From: Vibrio maritimus
GTDB taxonomy: Bacteria; Pseudomonadota; Gammaproteobacteria; Enterobacterales; Vibrionaceae
NCBI GenBank assembly: GCA_003263775.1
Contig: JYJJ01000057.1
Span: forward strand, 62,001 to 126,000
Length of the DNA: 64,000 nt
Direction: 5' to 3'
Shown in pieces: positions 9,938-19,616 of the stretch; position 1 is the first letter of the stretch; each line of letters starts with the position of its first letter. Below the pieces are notes generated by a model. The model ran no database searches. It was not told the DNA's origin and was given only the letters and a program-made list of their open reading frames with translations. Made by a program: the position numbers and the translations under genes.

Positions 9938-10503
9938 ATGACCGAATTCGAAAAGATGCTTGCTGGCGAAGAGTTTGATGGAGGCTCGGAGAGCATTAAC
10001 CAAATCCGTCAAAATGCTGCGGATTTACTACAGGCCATCAATCAAAATACTAACGAAGCGCAACGTGATGAGCTGTTTCAGCAACTGATGGGGAGTATAG
10101 ATGGATCTAGCATTATTCGTTCACCTTTTTACTGTGAGTTTGGTAAAACGATTTCGATTGGCAAGAAAACCTTCCTCAACATGAATGTCACCATGCTCGA
10201 TGGCGCGAAAATCACCATTGGCAGCAACGTGTTGATTGGTCCTAATACCCAGTTTTACAGTGCAAGTCACGACTTAAACTACTTAAAACGCCGCAGCTGG
10301 GCGACACAATGCGCGCCCATTGTCGTTGAAGATGATGTGTGGATTGGGGGAATGTTGTGATAAACCAAGGTGTGACTATTGGCGCGCGTTCGGTGATTGC
10401 CGCGAACTCTGTTGTTAATACCGATGTGCCACCAGACTCGCTTTACGGTGGCACGCCCGCCAAGCTTATTCGAAAGATTCATGAAAATGAGCAGGAGAGC
10501 TAG
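9938..10503 (+). CDS. Maltose/galactoside O-acetyltransferase-like sugar acetyltransferase (frameshifted)
   Basis: A left-handed beta-helix (hexapeptide repeat) acetyltransferase of the Maa/LacA/NodL type, using acetyl-CoA to acetylate a sugar. With one base restored it has 188 residues, the family length. Visible are the N-terminal [11 protein letters not shown], the catalytic-loop histidine in SASHDL, DDVWIGG, and the late hexapeptide repeats ending [12 protein letters not shown]. The frame breaks in the G run at 10346-10350: ATTGGGGGAATG should carry one more G (or A) to continue [15 protein letters not shown]. Without correction it stops at 10360. Physiological substrate unknown. It ends at a symmetrical terminator facing the chemoreceptor gene. 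Confidence 0.88.
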
Positions 10504-10519
10504 AGTCTTTCTTGCATAG

Positions 10520-10543
10520 AAAAGGGCTCAATTGAGCCCTTTT
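10520..10543. terminator. Bidirectional terminator between convergent genes
   Basis: Perfect palindrome AAAAGGGCTC-AATT-GAGCCCTTTT, usable for the acetyltransferase (plus) and the chemoreceptor (minus). Confidence 0.85.
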
Positions 10544-10562
10544 GTTCATTTGTGGTGAAGAC

Positions 10563-12570
10563 TCAACTTACTTTAAACTTACCAATCGTCTTCTTAAGCT
10601 CTTCCACCATTTCAAGCTGCTTGTCGATTTTACTTAGCATCTTGTGTGTGTCTGCCACGCTGTCTTCGGCAAGCTGATCCACAGACACGGTCTGCTGACT
10701 GATTTCTCCGGAAGCAATGGCTTGCTCATTCACCATCGATGCGATCTCTTGAGACTGAGAGTCGATCATTTCCATCGTTTGATGAATTTCTCGTAGCTTA
10801 TTGTCAACCTCAGCAATCATATCCACGCCTTGCTCGGTTTTTGAGCGGCCAATACGCAGAGAATCTACTGCGTTAGCCGCAGAGCTTTGTAGCGTGGCGA
10901 TGATGCCTTCAATATCAACAGTAGACTCTTGAGTACGCTGGGCTAGGGTACGAACTTCATCGGCAACGACCGCAAACCCACGTCCTTGTTCACCTGCTCG
11001 CGCAGCTTCAATTGCTGCGTTGAGTGCGAGTAGGTTCGTCTGTTCTGCGACGCCTTTAATGACTTCAAGAACACTAGTAATGGCGGTAGCATTGTCATTA
11101 AGAACGGCAACCACTTCCTCTGATTTAGAGACATCTTGGTAGATGTCATTCATAAGGTTGCTTGCGTCGTGGGTCAATGTTTGGCTCTGCTGAGAGCTCG
11201 TGGACGCATCTGAAGCGTGTTGCTGCGCAGTCTGTGCATTGTCTGCAATGCCACTGATCGTTTGTGACATCTCTGTCGAAGCGGTGGCGATTTGTTCAAT
11301 ATAGCTTTTTTGACTAGCAATAGTGTTGCCAAAGTGTTCGGCGATACGATGCAGTTCGATCGCGTCGTTAGTCACTTGTTCTGTGGTTCGAAGGCTAAGT
11401 TGTGTGGTCTGCTGGATATCGTTGACAAAGAGGTTAAACGAGCGACTCAGCTTGCCTAGCTCATCATCATGTTGGTATTCCAAACGCTGGGTTAGATCGC
11501 CTTCGCCCACAGCGATATTGTCCATAGCGGTGACAACATTATTTAAAGGTTTAGTTAGGAAGCGATTAATAATGACTAACATAGCAATGCCACTGATGAT
11601 CAGCACCAACAGAATTACCGTGACGGTTCCCCAAAAAGTAGCTTGAATTGGATCGGTAATTAAGCTCTCTGGCACCATGAAGCCAACACGCCAATCAAGT
11701 TCGAGAGTTGGGTCAGTAACGGCTTCCACAAATACTAGGTGAGGCTTACCGTTAAATGATACAGAACCAATGGTTTGTTGCTGGCGGCTGACTTGATTTT
11801 GAAGTTCGGCAAATCCAGAGGTATTGGCAAATACTTTGTCAATGTCGGCTAGAGTAGGCAGTGTCGACATGTCAATACGGTCTTGAGTATCGTTAAATGC
11901 GATGATGCCACCATCAGAAGCAATTAAAAAGCCAGTACCAACGCCTTGATAGCGCATTTTATCTATCAAGCCTTGCTTGATTTCTGTCCCTAGAATATCA
12001 ATTCCCAACACACCAATAAGTTGCTGCTTATTATCTTTCACCGTAGTTTTAATTGAAGTAACGATACTTTTATCGTTGGCATCAATTTGTGGTTTTGTAA
12101 TGAAAAGACGGTCTTTTTCTAGTGCTTCAAACCACCAAGGTCGTTTGGTAGTGTAATAGTCAAGGTTGTTATAACGACCGTTGAGATCGAAGTATTCATG
12201 AGTATTGGCTGGGGCGTAGAATACCGACTTGATCAGTGGATCGTGCTTAGAAATGGATTGAAAGGTATCAACAATAGACTGATAAGTAGGGTCGCTATCT
12301 ATGTTAGATCCCCGCTGAGTATAGTTGCAAACCAGTTGTTAATAAACGGGTTTTCTGCCAAGGTTGTGACCACACGTGAGCGCTCGCGAAAGAACTCGTG
12401 AATGGAGCGTACGGTTTTTCAGTGACTAACTGAACTTCCTGAGTCACTTGACTCTCTACAGAAGCGGAGCGCTGATTAACAATAAAATAGGAAGCGAATA
12501 TTGATATCGTTACCATAATAATGGCGATCGCCAGCACTAGCTTCTTAGCGATCGAATCCATCAATCTCAT
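10563..12570 (-). CDS. Methyl-accepting chemotaxis protein, dCache type (two frameshifts)
   Basis: Transmembrane chemoreceptor; with two bases restored it is 669 residues. An N-terminal membrane segment (about residues 9-30) precedes a large periplasmic sensor that looks like a dCache domain (RPWWFEA motif), then a second membrane segment, a HAMP domain ([10 protein letters not shown]) and the cytoplasmic signalling domain with the invariant hairpin tip [20 protein letters not shown]. The start ATG has AAGGAG five bases upstream. The first break is at 12415-12419 (T5 on the plus strand, one short), the second at 12310-12313 (C4, one short). Ligand unknown; in Vibrio such sensors often bind amino acids. 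Single-gene unit. Confidence 0.88.
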
Positions 12571-12725
12571 AAATACTCCTTAAATTTAGAAGATTGCACG
12601 TATATTTTCGGGGATCCTAGAGGATTGGCGGCTATTTTCACACAGACATAAAATATTTAAAACAAATTATGAAGTGGAATAACCAAAGCTGGCATAACTG
12701 TCATGGGAATGATGGATTTTATTAA

Positions 12726-12764
12726 TGATGTCATTAGTAAAGGTAAATGGAGCTAATGACATCA
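12726..12764. repeat. Perfect 12-bp inverted repeat, possible terminator
   Basis: TGATGTCATTAG and CTAATGACATCA are separated by 15 bases, just downstream of the ABC exporter gene that ends at 12776. The minus-strand hairpin is followed by an AT-rich but not clean T run, so it may terminate the exporter operon weakly or act as an operator. Confidence 0.6.
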
Positions 12765-12775
12765 TCGGAATTGGA

Positions 12776-14564
12776 TTACATATTACTTACGTTTTTTTGC
12801 TCTAGGCTGTCACCTTTCGATTCACTGAGCAGATTTGCGTATAGCCCATTAAATTCGATGAGTTGCTGGTGATTTCCACGTTCGACAATTTCACCTTTGT
12901 CGAGCACAAGAATCAGGTCAGAGTGTTTAATGGTACTGAGGCGATGCGCAATGGCGATGACAGTTTTGTCTTGATACAAACGACTCATCGCTTTTTGGAT
13001 TAAATCTTCTGTAATGGAATCGACAGAACTGGTGGCCTCATCAAGCATCATGATTTGCCCACCTTGCGCGATAGCCCGCGCAAACGAGATCAACTGCGTT
13101 TGCCCAACTGAAAGGTTTGCGCCATTTTTGTCGAGTTTGAAGTCATAATTATTTGGGAGTTGATCGATAAAGCGATCGGCATACACGTAGCGTGCAGCCT
13201 CGATGACTCGCTCGCGGTCGACGCCTTGTTTCCCAAGCGCAATATTGAAATCGATGCTCTGCTCAAACAGGTGAACATCCTGCATCATCATCGAGAACAG
13301 GTGCGCACAGTCTTCTGCTGCGATATGTGATAGCTCAATACCATTGAGCAAAATACTGCCTTCATAGTCGCGATAGGTCTTAGTGATCAAACGCATGATG
13401 GTTGACTTACCAGAACCCGTAGAGCCCACCAATGCGACTTGATGGCCTTTGTTCAGGGTAAACGACACCTTGCTTAGTACATACGGTCCATCTTGTTTGT
13501 ATCGGAAGCTAACATCACGAAACTCCAAGCTTTGGAACTCTTTGAGCGTTGGCTTGATCTCATCACTTGGTAGCAATGTATGTCCTTCTTCCTCAAGCGG
13601 TTCTACAAATAGCTCCTCAATATGGTCAAAACGCGGCAAAAGAGCTTTGAATAGATGCAATTTGAGAAGTGAAATCTCGGATCGGAATAAACACTTTCTC
13701 TAATGTGTTGATAAAGGCAATCAACACCCCTAGCGTGAGCGAGGCTTCAAGTACTTGCCCAGAGCCAAACCAAATCATTAGCGCGATGGTGATAGAGGTG
13801 ACGCCAGAGATAAATGCGAACAGAATCGCATCGTATTTGTTCACCTTCATCTGCGCAGCCAAAAATTCATCAGTATAGCTTTGGTATTTGGTCTCTACTT
13901 CTTGCTCAGCGCGATATAGCTGCACGGTTTTCACCCCGAGCAGTACTTCTTGCAGGTATCCAATGCCTCTCGCAAGGGCAGAGCGGGTGATCTGATGCAT
14001 TTGACGTAGTCGATTACGCACATAGACGGTTAAATAAATCACCGGGGGCATCACGACTAAAACAACCATAGTGAGCTTCCAATCGATAACGAGCATCATG
14101 ATCAAGAGTGCGATGGTATTTAGGCTATCTCTGACCAGTCCTACCACAGCTTGCACAAACGAATCACCAATGGTTTCTAAATCGCTGGTTAACCGCGACA
14201 GTGTGATACCAATCGGAGTGTTATCGAAGTAGCTACGCGGCAGTTTAAGCACACGCGATACCAACACAGAGCGCATATCAGCAATGGTAAACTGACCCGT
14301 TTTGCGGAGATTGTAGGCATAGGTAGTGTCGACGATATAACTAGCAATCAGCACCGCGACTAAGTAAAAGATTGGCGTGAGCAAACCATCAATATTGCCG
14401 TGAGACAGATAGCCATCGATTACCTGGATAATCAACCAAGGAAATAACAAACTACACGCGATGGAAAGCGGCAGCATAGCGACACCTATCCACGCCGTAC
14501 GTCGATAAGGCTGAGCAAACTGAAAGAAGTGCTTGAGGTATTTTACATCTAACCCTTTTAGCAT
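12776..14564 (-). CDS. Heterodimeric ABC exporter, MdlB-like half (frameshifted)
   Basis: ABC half-transporter with an N-terminal six-helix exporter domain (about residues 15-310) and a C-terminal ATPase domain. Restored length 595 residues, as in MdlB/SmdB. Walker A is GSTGSGKST, Walker B MMLDEATSSVD with the catalytic Glu present, and the H-loop is IAHRLS; the signature is LSVGQ, not LSGGQ. The start at 14564 is chosen for its GGAGG eight bases upstream; its ATG overlaps the stop of the partner gene, so translation is coupled. The frame breaks at 13628-13631, an A4 on the plus strand with one A too many; removing it joins SSFAAF to DHIEELF. Substrate unknown; multidrug or metabolite export is the family expectation. 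Confidence 0.87.
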
Positions 14565-16321
14565 GGGCTTGCCTCCGTTTCTGTTTGCTGCAATAGCCAA
14601 GTCTCTTTGTAGTAGTCACAGGTTTTCAATAGCGTTAAATGGTCGCCTTTGGCGAGTACTTTGCCTTCGCTAAGCACGATGATCTCATCCATGTATTCCA
14701 AGGCATTAACGCGATGAGAGACCACGAGCACCGATTGATGTTCCAACCTTGCAAACAGACCCTCGAGTATCTTCCTTTCTGTTTCGTAATCCACTGCCGA
14801 GAGTACATTGTCCATAATAAGCAAATCGTAGGGCTCTAGCAGTGCTCTCGCAATACTCAAGCGCTGCTTCTGTCCGCCAGAAAGCATGACGCCTTTTTCG
14901 CCCACCACGGTTTGTGCTTTTTGCTCAAAACGCTCCACGTCGCCAGCGAGTTGACTCAGCTCTAATACGCCTTGGATATCGTCGTCACTAATCGTTCGAC
15001 TTCCGCTACCAAACTGGACGTTTTCGGTGATGGTTGCAGAGAATAAATAGGGGTCTTGAGTAATGGTTTTTACAAAGCGCCTCAAATCATTTCTGGAGAA
15101 GCTAGTGATATCGCGATCGCCTAGGAAAACTGAGTTACTTGGTACATCGAGATGGTGATTAAGGCAGTTCACTAGGGTCGTTTTCCCAGCGCCAATACTT
15201 CCTAAAACCCCGACTTTCTTACCAGGCGGAATATCGAAACTAATGCGATCCAGGATTGGAGCATCGTCTTTTGAATAGCGGTAGGTGAGATTGCGCACCG
15301 AGAAAGTTTGCCCTTTAAGAGAATCAAGCGTTTCTTCTGATAAGGTTTTGCTGTCAATCTCAGGTACCTCTGCGTTCAAGATAGTTTGGCAGCTGGTAAT
15401 ACCGACCATACCGCGCTGATAAATGGTCGCGATTCTTCCTAGTGCCATTAGCGGTATCGAAAGCAGCACTGAATAGGTCAAAAATGCAGTGATTTCACCA
15501 AGAGTCAGCTCTTGCTGCATCAACATATAGCCGCCAAGACCTAAGATGAGGATCTTCATGACATTGTTGGCGTAATCCAACACCGGCATGTAGAAAACTT
15601 GAATGCGGGTCAGCTTCATTTGGCATTTGAGCAGCTTTTGGTTGAGTGCGTCGGTTTCGGCTTGTACCCAAGCTCCCATTTGCTGGCTTTTGATTAAATC
15701 AATGGCAGAAAGGTAACTCATCAGTTCAGCAGAATATTTTTGCAAACGACGCATATGCTCCATGTGTAAATCTTTCATTTTGGTGAAGCCGATTCGAAAG
15801 ATCACAAAGGCAATGATGATGGGGATCACCGAATACAGAGTCAATTCGGGTGAAATGCGCCACATCCATAGCGGCGTTAGCGATAACGCCAGTAGGGTAT
15901 TGAATAGCTGCAGGAATCCGACACCAAACATCAATCGAATTCCCATTAAGTCGTTATTAACGATAGAAATCAGATGTCCCGAAGCGAATTTACTGTGGAA
16001 CTCATTTGGGAGGCGATTAAGTTTTTTCAACAGGATGTTTTTTAGCTCAGCTTCCGTTATACGGCCAGGATTGAGGCCATAAATACGCGATAGTATGCGC
16101 GTAATGATCATCGCAATTGCCATCACCACGACGATGGAAACATAGTATTGCAATTGGCCATAGCTTTCGCTGCTGATGCCATCAAGAAGATCGATCGCTA
16201 ATTGAATGTAGCGTGGGATCTCAACTTGTAACCAGTTAACGAGGAAAATGAAAACAATCGCCAGCAAATAAGAGGTGCGATTCAGACGCAAAAAGTGCGC
16301 GATAAACTGGGTTCTGGTCAT
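14558..16321 (-). CDS. Heterodimeric ABC exporter, MdlA-like half
   Basis: Intact 587-residue half-transporter, inner membrane. Six hydrophobic helices occupy about residues 15-310; the ATPase domain has Walker A GSIGAGKTT, signature LSGGQ and H-loop SHRV. Walker B ends LLIMDNVLSAVD, so the catalytic Glu after the Walker B Asp is Asn. Together with the partner's altered signature this predicts one degenerate and one competent ATP site, as in other heterodimeric exporters. First gene of a two-gene operon, overlapping the partner by seven bases. Start ATG has only a GAAAG-type site. Resembles E. coli MdlA; the exact substrate cannot be inferred. Confidence 0.9.
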   Translation of the reverse strand: MTRTQFIAHFLRLNRTSYLLAIVFIFLVNWLQVEIPRYIQLAIDLLDGISSESYGQLQYYVSIVVVMAIAMIITRILSRIYGLNPGRITEAELKNILLKKLNRLPNEFHSKFASGHLISIVNNDLMGIRLMFGVGFLQLFNTLLALSLTPLWMWRISPELTLYSVIPIIIAFVIFRIGFTKMKDLHMEHMRRLQKYSAELMSYLSAIDLIKSQQMGAWVQAETDALNQKLLKCQMKLTRIQVFYMPVLDYANNVMKILILGLGGYMLMQQELTLGEITAFLTYSVLLSIPLMALGRIATIYQRGMVGITSCQTILNAEVPEIDSKTLSEETLDSLKGQTFSVRNLTYRYSKDDAPILDRISFDIPPGKKVGVLGSIGAGKTTLVNCLNHHLDVPSNSVFLGDRDITSFSRNDLRRFVKTITQDPYLFSATITENVQFGSGSRTISDDDIQGVLELSQLAGDVERFEQKAQTVVGEKGVMLSGGQKQRLSIARALLEPYDLLIMDNVLSAVDYETERKILEGLFARLEHQSVLVVSHRVNALEYMDEIIVLSEGKVLAKGDHLTLLKTCDYYKETWLLQQTETEASPC

Positions 16322-16471
16322 TAGAGACTTTCTTGTCTGTGAAACAGTAAGGTGAAGAAATAATTTGGTTCATCAAATCACATGCATGAATAAGTGTACA
16401 CGTGACATCACAAAAAAACAGCAAAACCCCCGAATTCAACTCCGAAACAATGATGGCCAAACAATAAAGAG

Positions 16472-17098
16472 TTAGTCAGAACTTATTACAGAGCGTACCT
16501 GCGACACAGTAACTTCAGGATGTTGATAGTCGACAGGCAGTTCAACCATTGCGTTATCTTTAGATAGAAACAGAGAAGGGAAGCTGTTGCCGCCAATACT
16601 GCGCGCAAAAGCGATCTCTTGGAGTAAAGCTTGTTGTGTTTCTTGAGCGGTGAGATCTTGCATAAAGCGGTTCCTATCTAGACCAATTTCGGTCGCGATG
16701 TCGATGAGTACGGAATTATCGCTCGGGTTTTTCGCTTTAAGATAGTAGGCGTTTTGTATTGCCGCGTACATTTCACTCTCGGCGCCTTGAGCTCGAGCAG
16801 CAATGATCGCTCGGCAAGCTGGATAAGTCGCGCGCCTTGGCTCGTTGAGAGTCCAAAAATCATGATTGAACTCTGTTCCCAAGTAGCTCTCGATTTTGTG
16901 CCAGTACTCTGCTATCTGAGTTCGCATCTGCATAGGCATCGGCTTATCGGTGTCTTCAGCCAGTCCACCTAAAACGTAGCGGATTTCTATGTCGCTGCGC
17001 AGCGACGCTTTGATCGACTCCCAAGTCGGTTTATAGCCCCAACACCATGAACACATGGGATCGTAAACATAGTAAAGAATGGTAGAGGGGGAGTTCAT
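16472..17098 (-). CDS. DsbA-family (FrnE-like) thioredoxin-fold oxidoreductase
   Basis: A 208-residue protein with a thioredoxin-fold active site CSWCWGY near the N-terminus (DPMCSWCWGYKPTW) and a helical insertion. This is the cytosolic DsbA/FrnE-like group; no signal peptide is present. The cis-proline side is probably the NSFPSLF segment near residue 180. It probably performs thiol-disulfide exchange or a related isomerase reaction, substrate unknown. I place the start at the ATG at 17098, with AGGAAAG eight bases upstream; a frame nine codons longer has no ribosome site. Divergent from the NAD(P)-binding gene at 17244. Confidence 0.87.
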   Translation of the reverse strand: MNSPSTILYYVYDPMCSWCWGYKPTWESIKASLRSDIEIRYVLGGLAEDTDKPMPMQMRTQIAEYWHKIESYLGTEFNHDFWTLNEPRRATYPACRAIIAARAQGAESEMYAAIQNAYYLKAKNPSDNSVLIDIATEIGLDRNRFMQDLTAQETQQALLQEIAFARSIGGNSFPSLFLSKDNAMVELPVDYQHPEVTVSQVRSVISSD

Positions 17099-17243
17099 AG
17101 TGGCTTTCCTAATCGACGTGTCCATGTCTAAGTGCTCACCTTAGCATGGATGGATTTGAGCTCAAAGGCGTGTTGTTTGATGCAGATTATATATTTATCT
17201 TGATGATGATGTAAATTGTTCGCATTATCAAAAGGGGTAAAAA

Positions 17244-17879
17244 ATGAAAACAATTGTGATTTTTGGTGCCAGCAGTGGGCTGGGGCTTGCTGCGGTGCGC
17301 TATTTTGCTAGCCAAGATATCAAGGTTATTGGTGTGGCAAGAAACCCACAGAAGGAAGCTGACTTGGATTCCCTTTGCGAAAAGCTCATCGCATGTGATG
17401 CAACAGAATTCGACGCTGTAAATAGTGTTGTATCAGAATTACCAAAGGACGCCGTTGTGCTATCTACTATGGGCAGCTTTAGGTCGGATAAACCAGTAGA
17501 CTACATTGGACACCGCTATTTAGTTGATGCTTTGGAAAAACACGGTATTCACCGCTTTTTAATGGTGACTTCGCTTGGATGTGGTGATTCATGGCAGTAC
17601 CTTTCTGAACGCGCGCGAGTAGGCTTTGGCGCTGCAGTACGAGAGAAATCGTTAGCGGAAGCGTGGCTGGTGAGTAGTTCACTCGACTATACCATTTTAA
17701 GGCCTGGCGGATTGAAAGATGGTGAGGTGACAGAGCAAGGGGAATTGTCTCAACATGTGGAAGTTCATGGTGCGATTCATCGCAGCGAAGTCGCACGCTT
17801 GGTGCACCAATTATTGTTGAATGATGGAAGTATCGGTCAAATCTATCAATGTGTTGACCCAACCGTTAGCTACTACTAA
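17244..17879 (+). CDS. NAD(P)-binding Rossmann-fold protein (atypical SDR / NmrA-like)
   Basis: A 211-residue protein that begins with a dinucleotide-binding strand-loop-helix, IVIFGASSGLGLAA, and ends with the family segment YTILRPGGL (about residues 148-156), typical of the atypical short-chain dehydrogenases that bind NAD(P)H. The canonical catalytic Tyr-x3-Lys is not evident, so it may be a cofactor-binding sensor or an epimerase/reductase with altered chemistry. The start ATG has GGGG about eight bases upstream. Stands alone, followed by a strong terminator. Function unknown beyond cofactor binding. Confidence 0.85.
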   Translation: MKTIVIFGASSGLGLAAVRYFASQDIKVIGVARNPQKEADLDSLCEKLIACDATEFDAVNSVVSELPKDAVVLSTMGSFRSDKPVDYIGHRYLVDALEKHGIHRFLMVTSLGCGDSWQYLSERARVGFGAAVREKSLAEAWLVSSSLDYTILRPGGLKDGEVTEQGELSQHVEVHGAIHRSEVARLVHQLLLNDGSIGQIYQCVDPTVSYY

Positions 17880-17883
17880 CTAA

Positions 17884-17909
17884 AAAAGGCAGGTCAAACC
17901 CTGCCTTTT
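17884..17909. terminator. Rho-independent terminator, probably bidirectional
   Basis: AAAAGGCAGG / CCTGCCTTTT around a short loop, located between two convergent genes. Confidence 0.88.
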
Positions 17910-17926
17910 GTGTCTTTGATATGAGG

Positions 17927-18241
17927 TTAGTCTACTCGGGTGTTGTTCAGTGCGTAGTTCCAAACGCGATAGAAATAGAAAATGTAGCCAATGCCTAACG
18001 TCAGTATCGATATCACAAACCACAATAGCACGTGGCCGAGGTCGCTAAACAGATCGATATCGCAATCCATTTTTCGCTCTCTTCCCATATCATCGACTAC
18101 ATAGGTGCGGTTGAGAATAAACTTGGAGAACGAATAAGGGAAAAAGAACAGTGCGATACCAAAAGTGATGAAACTTAATATCAACCAAATTAACAAATGA
18201 CCGAGAATATCTAAGATGGCGACGTCGGCTTTGAGTCTCAT
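17927..18241 (-). CDS. Small membrane protein with two tandem copies of one module
   Basis: A 104-residue protein made of two similar halves: residues about 10-48 (LGHLLIWLILSFITFGIALFF region, ending NRTYV) and about 67-103 (LGHVLLWFVISILTLGIGYIF region, ending NNTRV). Each half has one or two hydrophobic segments, so two to four membrane passes. The copies share the order D-x-LGH-x-L-x-W, a T-x-GI turn, and a terminal asparagine-Thr. I do not recognise a named function; it resembles DUF898/YjgN-type membrane modules only in style. Single gene. Confidence 0.75.
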   Translation of the reverse strand: MRLKADVAILDILGHLLIWLILSFITFGIALFFFPYSFSKFILNRTYVVDDMGRERKMDCDIDLFSDLGHVLLWFVISILTLGIGYIFYFYRVWNYALNNTRVD

Positions 18242-18296
18242 TCGGATTTCCTTTAGTAAAAAATGGCTTTCAACCTGAAAGCCATTTAAACAAACA

Positions 18297-19501
18297 TTAT
18301 TGAGTAACAGTTTTCTCTTGAATCACCGAATTATAGCGCTCAAAACCGGCTTTTAGATCTTCAATTAAATCTTCGACACTTTCTAAGCCGATATGAAGAC
18401 GAACTAAAGTGCCTTCAAAGTTTGGATTTGCAACGGTGCGCAATGAGTTGAAGCTCCTTGGTTCATTGGCGAGGATAAGACTTTCAAAACCACCCCAAGA
18501 ATAACCCATACTAAAGTGTTTCATCCCATCCAATAGTGCGGTAGTGGCTCGTGGGTAGCTAGATTTCAACACGAATGAGAACAGGCCGTTACCGCCGGTA
18601 AAGTCACGCTTGAAATATTCGCTGCCAGGACAAGTATCAAGAGCAGGGTGGCGAACATGATCCACCTCAGGACGCGTGGCTAACCACTCAGCGACTTTTA
18701 AGCTGTTCTCTGCATGTTGGCGCAATCTCACATCTAGCGTGCGGATGCCGCGAAGACCGAGATAAGCGTCATCAGGAGAGACACACTGACCCATGAGGTA
18801 GCTCTGCTCACGCAGTTGATCCCAGTACTTCTCGTGCGTGACAGCGGTTCCTAGCATTACATCCGAGTGACCGACGATGTATTTAGTCGCTGCTTGAATC
18901 GAGATGTCGACACCATGCTCAAATGGAGAAAAGTTGACGCCAGCCCCCACGTATTATCTAGCATCACAATCACATCGTGCTCATGAGCGATCTTAGCCAT
19001 ACCAGGAACGTCTTGCACTTCCATGGTGATAGAGCCTGGGGATTCTAGGAACAAAATCTTAGTGTTTGGCTGGATTAGGTCTTTGATGCCTTGGCCAATC
19101 ATTGGGTCATAGTAAGTGGTTTCTACGCCCATTTTTTTCATGATGCTGTCACAGAAGTCACGAGTAGGCTCGTAACACGTGTCGACCATGAGAATATGAT
19201 CGCCGGTCTCAATAAAAGCAAGAATCGCATTAGAGATAGCCGCTGTACCACATGGGTAGAGCGCACAGCCAACACCTCCTTCGATTTCCGTCATCGCATC
19301 TTGGAAAGCAAAATGCGTGTTGGTGCCACGACGACCATAAAATAGGGTCTTATTGGCGCGGTTCACAGTAGCGTGATGCTTTTCAGCGACAGTATCAAAG
19401 ACAACGGTAGAAGCGCGTTGTACTGGCGGGTTCACAACGCCGTTTGTCCACTTTTTATCGCGGCCAGCGGTGACAAATTTGGTGGTTTTGCTTTCTGACA
19501 T
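18297..19501 (-). CDS. metC: Cystathionine beta-lyase (frameshifted)
   Basis: PLP enzyme of the Cys/Met-metabolism family that cleaves cystathionine to homocysteine in methionine synthesis. Restored length is 401 residues, as expected. Visible are the YGRRGTNTH segment, the PCGTAAISNAIL phosphate-binding region, LDNTWG (the Asp that pairs with the PLP ring) and the catalytic Lys in QAATKYIVGHSD. The start at 19501 (MSESKTT) has AGGGATC upstream. The break is at 18944-18948, a C5 on the plus strand one base short; an added base gives LDNTWGAGVNFSP. MetC is the best match over MetB because of the YGRRGT and SMGYSWGG segments. Confidence 0.92.
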
Positions 19502-19571
19502 TAAGGATCCCTGTCTGTATTCAAACCGCAATGTGTTTGAGATTAATGCTTAGATAACAGCAATAAACCAT

Positions 19572-19603
19572 GAAGCCAAAGAGTTGCAAGTCTTTGGCCT
19601 TCT
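19572..19603. repeat. Inverted repeat near the end of cls
   Basis: GAAGCCAAAGA and TCTTTGGCCTTC form an imperfect stem around GTTGCAAG. It lies between the cls stop and the metC start and may terminate cls transcription, although a T run is lacking. Confidence 0.45.
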
Positions 19604-19616
19604 TCAGTACTTATGA

